Below are positions 45,765 to 57,700 of a stretch of DNA of 64,000 bases, one piece after another (the first letter of the stretch is position 1; each line of letters opens with the position of its first letter). The DNA is from Sialis fuliginosa. Lineage: Eukaryota; Arthropoda; Insecta; Megaloptera; Sialidae. The notes under the pieces were generated by a model that did no database searches, was not told where the DNA came from, and saw nothing but the letters and a program-made list of their open reading frames with translations. The stretch is taken from contig OY540816.1 in assembly GCA_961205875.1 (NCBI GenBank), forward strand, positions 248,001 through 312,000, read 5' to 3'. The position numbers and the translations under genes were made by a program.

Positions 45765-48700
45765 GTAAATTTATTGATATAAACTATTTTAGATTGTTTA
45801 TTAAAAAAAAACATCTGCCAAGTAAATACACAGTGCTTCCTCGTGTCAAATTCATCACAGGTAGTTAATTATTGAACAAATTTAAATAAAAACCGATAAT
45901 GTTTAGATAAATTGCCTAGCATTGGTTAACCATTTAATTTTTATACAATATTACTAAAAAATATTTGACAATTTCAATCTAAATCTAAATTTATGCAAAC
46001 GTCAATATGACATTTAAAACGTCAAAATGACATTTAATATGTCCAAGCAAATATCAATTTAGAAAAACAAAACACGAATTTTTAAAATAAATTTGTAAGG
46101 GAATTTTTTTTTTTTATATATATATTTTTTGGCCTCATCTATATACATATAATAACATGTCCTGACTGATTCATCATCGCCCAGCCGAAACCCCTGGTCC
46201 TAGAAACGTGAAATTTTAAGGGTATCTTCCTTTTATGACGTAACCACCCACTAAGAATGGTTTTTTCGATAATCAACCCCTAAGGGGGTAAAGAGGGTGT
46301 AAAAGTTTGTATGGAAAAAATATTTTTTGGTCCTAGAAACGTGAAATTTTAAGGGTGTCTTCCTTTTATGACGTAACCACCCACTAAGAAAGAACTTTTC
46401 GATAATCAACCTCTAAGGGGGTAAAGAGGGTGTAAAAGATTGTATGGGAAAAATATTTTTTGGTCGGATTTACTTGAAACTTAAAATAAATACTCTTCAA
46501 TACAAACAATGAAACACATATTTCAAGCTTTTCCAAAATTAACTCATTAAGGGGGTGCAAGGGGGTGGATAAGTTTGTATAGGAAAAATATTTTTTGGTC
46601 AGATTTACTTGAAACTTAAAATATATACTCTTCAATATAAACAATGAAACACATGTTTCAGCTTTTTCCAAAATTAAACCCTTAAATGGGGTAAGAGGGT
46701 GTAAAAGTTTGTGTGGGAAAAATATTTTTTGGTCGGATTTACTTGAAACTTAAAATAAATACTCTTCAATACAAACAATGAAACACGTATTTCAAGCTTT
46801 TCCAAAATTAAATCTTTAAGGGGGTGCAAGAGGGTGGATAAGTTTGTATAGGAAAAATATTTTTTGGTCAGATTTACTTGAAACTTAAAATAAATACTCT
46901 TCAATACAAACAATGAAACACGCATTTCAGTATTTTCCAAAATTAAACTCTTAAATGGGGTAAGAGGGTGTAAGTTTGTATGGAAAAAATATTTTTTGGT
47001 CGGATTTACTTGAAACTTAAAATAAATACTCTTCAATACAAAACAATCAAACACGTAAACATTTTCCAAAATTTAACACTTAAAGGGGGTTGCAAGGGGG
47101 TGAAAAAGTTTGTATGAGAAAAACATTTTTTTTGTATTCACTCGAATGAAACTAGGCACAGATACTCTTTTGACATGTTTATCTGCATAGCTGCTTAATT
47201 TATAAAAATAAAAATTTCGACATTCAACCCAGGTGGTGGGTTTCGAGATATTTACGATTTTGTATAGGTAATGAATAAAAATAAATAATTATTTAATATT
47301 TCATCCCCTGTCACGTATGGAAGGTTGTAATTAGTTTCATTCGATCCAGCGGGAAAATATTTCAGGGGAGGGGGATCTAAGGGTAAAAACAACTCCTTAT
47401 CTGGCATAGGAGCCGAGATATTTACGATTTTGTATAATGAATAAAAGTTAAACAAAAGAAAAAAATTATATTTCACCCCCTGTCATTTATGGAGGGTTGT
47501 AATTAGTTTTATTTGATTCACTGTGGGGGAGGGGGTGTTACGGGGGAAAACAACCTCTATATTGCATAGGAGCCGAGATATTTACGATTTTGTATAATCA
47601 ATAACAAACAAATAAAAGAAAGATTAAATATTTCACCCCATGTCAGGTATGGAGGGTTGTCATTAGATTCGAAATCCACGCAAGCGAAGCTGCGGGTATC
47701 AGCTAGTTTTTTATATACAGCCAGTTACATCACACCCCTCACCGAACAGGGATTACTGTTAGGAAGGGAACTTACCCCGGGGCAACCAGGGCAGGCACAT
47801 TTACGACGCCCAAATGACCATGGATTTTCGGGTTAGGTTTACACAATAGGATCTTATTCTATCTTAATCTATACCCGCATTCATGCGACCACCCATACCC
47901 CCTCGTGTATTCACGGAGTTGTATGAGTGAATCGTCTTCCTGCGGGTATTACATTTATCCCACTGGCTTTTACAATTCTATTTTATTTTGTTTAATAAAT
48001 TTGTATATTAAATTATATATTTGTAAGGGAATATTTTACAACAAACGTTGTAGACCCATATTATAGAAATTTAATGCTCTACAAAAAATATTCTATAAAA
48101 TTTTCACATAACATGTGTCGTTCTTGAGATATCTTGAAAAAATAAATATTTTGGGGTGTCACCCCCCCCCCTCCCCTTACACACGATTTTGAAATGGGAA
48201 CGTCCTCAAGCCAGACCCAACCATCCGACCAAGTTTCATTAATATCGGTTCAGTGGTTCATGAGTTATGCATGTGACAAGGATTCAGGGGACATACGAAC
48301 ACACACACTGACGGACGGACGGACAGAGAGACAGAGAGACAGACAGACACGGAACGAATAGTGTTTGTATTGACGTGAAACGAAAAGATCAATTTAAAAT
48401 TTTGAAATCGGAGAACTTTTTTTTTGTCTCAATCTAAAACGATCACAAACTTTCTCGCATCTTCGATATTGCGAGGAAGCAAAACACATTCTTTAAAGTA
48501 TTACATATACATTATTATTAATTAACATTTATGATTTATATTCATGCTCTATAAAAATATAAAGCGATATTGACATAATGTTATAAATATCAGTCGACAA
48601 GTATGAAATTTGTAGAAAAAAAAACAAAGTTTGTAATGTTTTATATATACAAGGAATAGTTTTATTCATCAAAGTATGCACCCATGTTGCCAATACACTT

Positions 48701-51700
48701 TTGCCATTTCAGCAGTAGCTTATTCAGTCAGGTGGTGTCAAAGCTTGTTAGAAGGCCTGTTTTAAAGCATTGTCGTAATTAATCAAAAATTATCAATTTT
48801 TGATTCGAATGATGTAGTGAGATGAGAAATGGATCCAATACGACAACCGTAAACATTCAGCACGATGGCTGAACAAGGACGAACCCCCAAAACATATCTC
48901 AAAGCGCATTATTCGTCAAAAGCTGATGGTAATTTGGCACAGATGTGATCTATTATCATTTAATGAAACCTGGATCATCGATCATGGCAGAAGTATACTC
49001 GTACCAAATGATCCAAAAACAGCTTAGATTGGTCAACCGATCGACTCATATCTATTGCACAACAACGGTCAGGAGGTAAAACTACAATAGTTGGAGTTAG
49101 ACGTTCTTCATTATCCACCATACTCACCAGATCTTGCCCCTATTGACTACCACTTGTTTCGAAATTAGGATAACTTTTTTATAGGAAAAAAATATTTCCG
49201 ACAATGCTGTAAAACAGGCCTTCCAAGATTTCATTGACTATTGATTACCAAATTTTTACACCACCGGATTGGACAAGCTACCGTTGAAATGACAAAAGTG
49301 TATTGACAACATGGATTGCATACTTTCATTAATAAAACTATTCCTTGATTTATAAAACATTGATAAACTTTGTTTTTTCTTCTTGTACAAATGCCATACG
49401 TACATATTGTTTATTATTTTAGGTATATACAAACTCTTTGTGAGTCTTCTTGATGCTAATGTAGATACTCTTAAGACAAGACCGGTAAAAATATGGATTG
49501 GACCGAAACTTTGCATCGTTATTGCTAAACCTGAATATTTACAAACAATTTACACTTCGTCAAGCACAATTGAGAAGGCAATATATTTTTATAAAAACTT
49601 AAGCGACATTTTAGGAGAAACATCCTATTTATATAAGCCAGGTGAATATATTTTTGTAATTTATTATTCTAACTTTCAAGAAAACTACACTCATCCAAAC
49701 AATTAAAGGAACAAGAAATTAAACATTTTTTTGGGGTGTTTTTTGAAGTGCTGTATCTTTGTGAAAAATGGTCGTATCGAAATAAAACAAAAAGCATTTT
49801 AAAGCGTCAAGTTTCTAGTTTTGAGATTTTTTAGCATAATTTTTTTTGAGTTACGGTTATCGCGCAATCAAAAGAAATAGTGGGACACAAAAATTTTCCA
49901 ATTTTTAAAATTTTTTTTAAGGGTCCTCGAGCTTGAGAATTTTTTTTTCAGTTAAATCAATGCATTGGTCAGTTAACTTGTTTATTCAGCTTTAATTTGG
50001 TTTTTTTTGGTCTCTCTCAATTTTTTTTCGCCGAGATATCTGCCTTTAAATGAAAAAGGATTCTCTTGTCTTCGATCATCAATATATCAGCAACTAATGA
50101 TTAAAAAGTAAATTTAAGGGCAGTTTTAAAAACTTTAATAAATTTCCTACAAGACCCTTTCATGACTTTATTAGAAAAAAATTTTTTTTACCCTCACCAT
50201 TAGTGTGAAAAAGTACAAAAAAATGACCTTTTATGTTCTTTTAGTAAATCTATCGCTACTTTATAAATATTGATGGGAAGACTAATGTTGCCAGGTATTT
50301 TTACAGCTTAATGTATCCCCAACAGTCCTGTAAATTTTGAAATTGATCCATCGAACCGTTTTTCCGAACCGATTGATCAAATTTTGCTTGCGTATTAATT
50401 CGATTCCAGCATGCGAGACAAAATTATTTTACAATTTCGTACGGTTCCCGCTGCGAAAGAATTAATTAATGCAATTAATTCAAGATGAGTAAAATTATGG
50501 TACGCAAAAGCCGAATCGTGTCTTAAATTTTTTGGAATTTTTTTTCTCCATTTCAAATTTAACAAGTAACTAATGCAAAACTGTAAAAAAAATCAAAAAT
50601 CGAAAATCGTTTTTTTCATTTTGATGATGATTACACAATGTTATGTTCCAGTCTGTTACACAATACACTTGTTCCTTTAATTGTTTTGTAAAACTTTGAT
50701 CAATCGGTCCGGAAAAACGGTTCGATGGATCAATTTCAAAATTTACAGGACTGTTGGGGATACATTAAGCTGTAAAAATACCTGGCAACATTATCAATAT
50801 TTATAAAGTAGCGATAGATTTACTAAAAGAACATAAAAGGTCATTTTTGTGTACTTTTTCACACTAATGGTGAGGGTAAAAAAAAATTTTTTTCTAATAA
50901 AGTCATGAAAGGGTCTTTTAGGAATGGGGCCACCTCGGGAGTATACAGTGCGTTCACGATGAATGAAACAAATTCGTTTAAAATTCAGGTAATTATTTTG
51001 TGCAAAAACGCTCAGACACGTCGATTCGTATTTTTAGTTGCGGATTTTTTGACATAAGAAAATTGTATACAGGGTGTCTCAAGAAGAACATAAACAGTCA
51101 TCATTGATTTTTTTAAATGGGACACCCTATATATTATGCCATTTTTGAATTGTACGATGTATTTTGAATACTTTTTGTACAACATATCATATCTCTAAAA
51201 TCAGCGGTTTTCGGAATAATGACGTTTGAAAATTGACATTTTGAAATACACACTTACAAGTCAAATAAAATGTTTAAATTGAAGAAATACACCTTGAATT
51301 TTTTTCTAAAACTAACAAAAACAACCTGGTATTGCAAAAAAAAAAAACAGAAAAAAAGTTCAATATTTTTTTTGCAATACCAGGTTGTTTTTGTTGGATT
51401 TAAAAAAAAATTCAAGGTGTGTTTGTTCAATTTAAACATTTTATTTGACTTGTCAGGGTGTATTTCAAAATGTCAATTTTCAAACGTCATTATTCCGAAA
51501 ACCGCTGATTTTAGAGATATGATAAGTTATACAAAAAGTATTCAGAATACACCGTACAATTCAAAAATGTGCATAATATATAGGGTGTCTCATTTAAAAA
51601 AATCAATGATGACTGTTTATGTTCTTCTTGAGACACCCTGTATACAATTTTCTTATCTCAAAAAATCCGCAACTAAAAATACTAATCGACGTGTCCGAAC

Positions 51701-54700
51701 GTTTTTGCACAAAATAATTACCCGAATTTTAAACGAATTTGTTCCTTTCATCATGAACGCACTGTATTATTTCAAATAAAAAAAAATCGTCCAAATCTGT
51801 GCATATTTGTTGGAGTTATGCCTGAGCATGCATAAAAAAATATATTGTCGAATTGAGAATCTCCTTCTTTTTTTGAAGGCAAAAAAGTTATCGATAACAG
51901 TATCAACTTCGTCCTGGACGCTAATATTACATTTGCAATATTTTTTTCAGCTTCATTATGGAAACCGCATCGTAAACTTTATCAAACGGTTTTTACAAGC
52001 ATTAAATGTTCTAACAAAGTCAATTACATGGGGACAATATGCACTGAGTATCTAAAGGAAAATGAAAGTCAAATATCAAATAAAAACTTGAGTTTCGAAA
52101 ATGTGTCTGATATGTTAAATGTGATGGTTGGGAAAATGGTTTGTTGTAAGTAATATTTTTTTTTACTATATAATATACAAGCTGTGCCCGCGGCTTCGGT
52201 CGCGTTGTATAATTTTTTTATGTTAGCAGCACAAATAATATTTTAAGACATTTTTTTGCTTTTTATTTATTAGATATACAAAATCGTAAATATCTCGGCT
52301 CCTATGTTTGTTATTCCTTCTAAAACCCCCTTTTCCCATAGTATTTTTCCCGCCAGATCGAATGAAAGTATTTACAACCCTCCATATGTGACAGGGGATG
52401 CTATATTAAATTATTCTTTTTTCTGTTTTTTCTTTATAATATAAAATTGTAAATATCTCGGTTCTTATGCGAGATAGGGGATTGTTTGTCCTCCAAAATT
52501 CCCCTCCCCCAAGTATTTTTCCCGCCGAATTGAATGAAAGTAATAACAACCCTTCATACGTGACAGGGGATGCAATATTAAATTTATTATAATCTATTAT
52601 ACGTATTATAAATTTTATTCAATTTCGCGATAACGGCAAAAAGTCAATTTTTTTTAATAATAATACATTTATAGATCTTGGCTTCTGGGTGTAAGCCGCG
52701 TCGGTTTGGTCGTGTTATCGGCCAACGTTTCGTCACACATTGCAGTGGACATCTTCACCGCGGAAGCCTCAAGACTTGTATAATAATACATTTAATTAAA
52801 CACCTTTTTGGCAGGCTTTGCGCTGTCATACCGCTCTTATTTTGTTTGTATGGTCTTTAACCGTCAATTAATATAAAACTTATTTAAATCCACGATAACG
52901 GCAAATTTACTGTTACCGACTCTCGATCTATTAGATATACGGTATCACGGACTTTATTTTAGATCTATTGTTTCTACACAAAGAGCGCGCTGGCGGCAAA
53001 CTTTTATCCGATTTAATTTAATATTATCATCACTGCTTATTCCTTATGTCACCTAACTTAATAAAATATATCCTATATATAGTTCTAAGCGCACTAACGG
53101 ACAGACAGACAGACGTTGAGCTTTATATGTAGGTACTACATACCGGGTGTTCCAGACCACCCGTCCACTATGTTTTACGCCCAAACTATTGAAGATAAAA
53201 ATATAGATGATAAAAAATTTACTATTGTATATTGACCCTAAAGAATTTCAATAAAATATTTTCAACCCTCTAAAACTTGGAGGGTAGTTTGAGGGGCAAA
53301 TGCCCGTTTCTCAGCAAAATCAAATGGAATACTACATCTAAAAGTACATAATTTTAAAGATCGTAAAAAGTAAGAATCTTTTGTAAAAAAATTTTTTTCA
53401 TACATTCAATTGTTTAGAAAATATGCCGACTTGTTCCCAAATTTCAGGGTTTTAATAAAAGTGCTCTAGTTTCGTTAAATATTAATGAAATTTTATTTTT
53501 AAAATTTGCTTTGAAAGTAGAAATAATGAGCTTTCTAATGATGTATGATTATTTGAGATTTGGATAGTTTAAAGTGTCATACGCGACATGTCAAAAATGC
53601 AAAAGTTCAATCCCAAATAATTCAAAATTTTTGAATAGAATGATGTATCCAGTCATTAGAAGATTTGAGCTAGAAAAAAATGACGGAGTACATTTTTTTC
53701 AAGAAATATTTTATAAGAATTATAATAATAAATAACTGTATTATCATAATTTATCTATTACAGTTAACGTAATGGACACAAAAGTTATCGATTCAAACAG
53801 AATATTCAAATATATGAAAGGAGCACATATGTAAGTATTACTGGAAAACGGAGAACCTATGGTTTCTTTGTCATTTAAATCAAATATATAAAACCTTTAG
53901 CCACAAAAACACGATGTTACTTGCCAAGTCTTTCAATTTTACAAGATGTCCTCATCAGAAACCTAACAGTTACAGTTGGCTATATATATTTTTAATTCGG
54001 TCGAGGTCAAAGTTATCTGAAGGTGAAGTTTTTTTTGAAGAATCGAATTTTACACAAAAAAAGATACAACTTTTTTTATATTTCGGCAAAAAAATGTGCG
54101 GAAATACACGTATAAAGTTCTAGGAGCTTTATCGCATTAAAATAAGCATTTTTGTTCACTTGAAATTTTTCTGTAAATTCGATATCCTACGAAATAAAAA
54201 ATCATGAACTTTTTTTTTGATATTTCGAAGTCTAGACAAAAAAAATCACCTGTGTGCAGTTAACACCACAAGTTTCGAAAAAAATAGAGTTATGGAGTTC
54301 TTTAATATTTTGAAAAAGAGTTCTGTCAATTTTACCTCCCCCTAAAAAAAAATGATTTAAAAAAAACGGTATAGTTTCGGCATTGACATAATTTCATTTT
54401 TGTAATTTCTGTTTAAAGTTCTTGAAAATGAACATAATTTCTCATTAACCCTTTCCTGGAAAACGAACAGATAAAAAATTATTTAAATTAAAAATATTTC
54501 TTTAAAGTTCAAGAATTTTGGTCATTTAATTATTCAAACTTAAGTGTACGTTTAAATTAATTAATGATAATATTAATTAATTAATTATTAATTAGAAATT
54601 ACGATCATTTTTTAAAGAAAATTGTAACCTTTTCAACATCTTGTAATTTTCTAATTACAAAAAAAAATTATTCTCTGCTAAAAATAGTTTTGGTTAGGTT

Positions 54701-57700
54701 ATTGCGATATTACATCAAACATTTATAAAATTGTATTCTTTGTACAGGATGTATCAAAACTCTGAACCCAATTTTTTTTCAAAATATTCAAATGAAACAT
54801 CCAATATCAATTCTAAACACATTTTATAAACTATGTTCTATATCCAGCCGCTAAAAAGTTATTTGTACATTTAATATAATTTGAATGATATGTTACAACT
54901 TTGTATTAACGCCGCTGGTGGACATTTTGAACAAAGAAATTATCTTTTGTGCATCATTTTGTTTATTTAATTTCTAGATTTTATGATGTTAAAGTTTGTA
55001 AGTTCTAGCGAATTGTTTTATGGATTATATATTATTTTATATATGGATTTATACAGGGTGGGGCAATAGTGTGTGGTAGTTCGATAGCTCGTAGACCATA
55101 ACAGATAAAAAAAAATTTCTAATGCAGATGTAAACTGTGGGTAAATGTGCATACATAGAAATTATTTTCAAATATACAGGGTGCTACAAAAAAGTGTGGC
55201 ACGCTTAAGGTAATTTTTTTTAAATGGAATGCCCTGATTATTTTTGCATATTTAAAACTTCTCTTGGGATGTTTATTCATATCAAAAATATTAGCCCCAT
55301 CTGATGTCCAGTTTAGACATAATAATATATTTTTCAAAAAAATTGACTTTTACATTACTCCACTTAAAAATTCACCACTTCCGCGGCCGGAGCTTTGAAG
55401 ACGAAATTAAATATGGACCTTATTGTAGGATGTTGGTGAGTACTTTTGCTTCAATATCTTAGAGCCACCATGTACAGGGTGTTCAAAATTAATTTTCAAA
55501 TTTTGAGAACTTCAAAGTTATTTTTCTCAACTATTTCAAATGGAACACCCTATATATTTTTTAATGATGTTATGTAGAATTACATAACGAACATTTTTTG
55601 TTTGTTCATCCTTATGGTTATTTGTAACCATTTTTGAATTATTGAGCAAAAAGTACAAAATTCAGCAATATTTACTAAAAAAAAATATTTTTTTTCAAAT
55701 AAAATAAAATACCATGTACAGTATGTTCATGTTGCCCATAAAAACAGCTTGAATTTTTTTCAGCTAGCAAACAGATGCTTTATTATTTTATTGAACACAA
55801 ACAACCAAAATAATTTACAATCATATAAATTCATTAATGAGCAGTGTGAAATTGAGACAGAAACATAAAATGCTGTTTTATGGGCAACATGAAGAGCCTG
55901 TACATGGTGTTTTATTTTATTTGAAAAAAAATTAATTTTTTTTAGTAAATATTGCTGAATTTTGTACTTTTTGCTCAATAATTCAAAAATGGTTACAAAT
56001 AACCATAAGGATGAACAAACAAAAAATGTTCGTTATGTAATTCTACATAACATCATTAAAAAATATATAGGGTGTTCCATTTGAAATAGTTGAGAAAAAT
56101 AACTTTGAAGTTCTCAAAATTTGAAAATTAATTTTGAACACCCTGTACATGGTGGCTCTAAGATATTGAAGCAAAAGTACCCACCAACCTCCTACAATAA
56201 GGTCCATATTTAATTTCGTCTTCAAAGCTACGGCCGCGGAAGTGGTGAATTTTTAAGTGGAGTAATGTAAAAGTCTATTTTTTTGAAAAATATATTATTA
56301 CGTCTGAACCGTACATCAGATGGGGCTAATATTTTTGATATGAATAAACATCCCAAGAGATGTTTTAAATATGCAAAAATAATCAGGGCATTCCATTTAA
56401 AACAAATTACATTAAGCGTGCCACACTTTTTTGTAGCACCCTGTATATTTGAAAATAATTTCTATGTATGCGCATTTACCCACAGTTTACATCTGCATTA
56501 GAAATTTTTTTTTATCTGTTATGGTCTACGAGCTATCGAACTTCCACACACTATTGCCCCACCCTGTATAATATGATCATTTATTATTATAATTATATTG
56601 TTTTTATAAAATGTGTTTAGAATTGAATAGGCAATTCGAAAATTTAGAAAAAATAGGTTCTGAGTTTTGATACACCTGTACAAAGAATACAATTTTGTTA
56701 ATGTTTTATGTAATATCGCAATAATAGAACATATACTAACATTATTTTTTTGGTAGAGAACAACATTTTTTTATTGTAATTAGAAAATTACAAGTTGTTG
56801 AAAAGATTCCAATTTTCTTACATAAATGGTCACCCTTACGGACTTCGTGTATATAACTCATCTGTTTAGTAAATAATCATATTTTAGCTATATCGATGGT
56901 CTAAGGATTCTAAGGCACTCTAAGATCATAACATAAGTGTAAATTTTTAATTTTAAATGGACAGAATATTAATAATCATGTTACGAATATACCATCGATA
57001 TTAGGTACTATTTTATATGTATTAATTAAAAATGAACTATCCATCTAGGTAACTGATAAGAGTAAGACTCGGAAACACTTGCCTTTGATAATAAAAATGT
57101 TTGTAATTTATTCATAGATCAATCGGTACATCATGTCAGCGAATGTTAAAGTTTTGGTTACACTTTGATTTTATCTACAAGTTTTCTAACCAATATAAAA
57201 TACAAAAGTATCATCAAGATCAATGTAATGAATTTACAACTTGGGTAAGAAATTATCAAATATTAACATATATAAATACGCCATAATTTTTAATCGACTT
57301 CAAAAAAGGGGAGGTTCTCAATTCAATCGATATCTAGTTTAGGGGAGTCATATTAGTTTATCACTTCGGAAAAATTCTTCGACCGATGACAAGTGTGTAG
57401 AATAACATATCAAAATGTATCCGCGAGAAAGTGGGTGCTAAAGTTTTTATTTAAAAATTTACATGCAAAAATGCAGTTTTTTGCTAATAACTTTTTAAAT
57501 TTAATTTTTGTTAAAATTCGAAAAAACAGAAAATTTTACAAAAGAAACATATATAATACCTATTTTTTGGGTTCCAAAGAGACCCTATTAATCTCACTTT
57601 GCTAGAAACTTGAAATTTTTACTGAACATGTAAAATGATGCCCTCTAGTAAAAGATGTACAAATATATTGAAAAAATATTTTTTAGGGGGGGGGGGGGGC

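Larger units (their letters stand above)
46091..48032 (-). mobile_element. Retroposon-like insertion with 14-bp TSD (split by a Helitron)
   Basis: ATTTGTAAGGGAAT occurs at 46091-46104 and 48019-48032. The copy of this intron block near 60411 has the site only once (CTTTGTAAGGGAAT). A run of 13 T follows the left copy, so the inserted unit looks like a minus-strand retroposon with its poly(A) at the left. Its body is the GC-richer 47711-47960 (GGCAACCAGGGCAGGCACAT, CGACCACCCATACCCCCTCG), which resembles nothing else in the window. It could be a SINE or a truncated LINE 3' end. A Helitron at 46138-47706 later entered it. Confidence 0.6.

Noticed and set aside
45765-45868. Open extension of CYP4 exon 1 beyond the donor
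   Set aside because: The extra residues do not align with P450s, the same DNA occurs in intron 7 as a repeat, and splicing at 45764 joins exon 2 in phase.
46384-47069. Two minus-strand frames with repeated KSIYFKFQVNPTKKYF
   Set aside because: By-product of a minisatellite whose unit is close to 135 bp (45 codons). No independent coding evidence.
51270-51779. 169-residue frame on the plus strand
   Set aside because: It reads through the centre of an 819-bp palindrome with poly-lysine runs, and lies in CYP4 intron 2.
55119-56501. Nearly identical 72-residue frames at 55119-55337 (-) and 56283-56501 (+)
   Set aside because: Mirror-image reading of the 1.5-kb palindrome arms.
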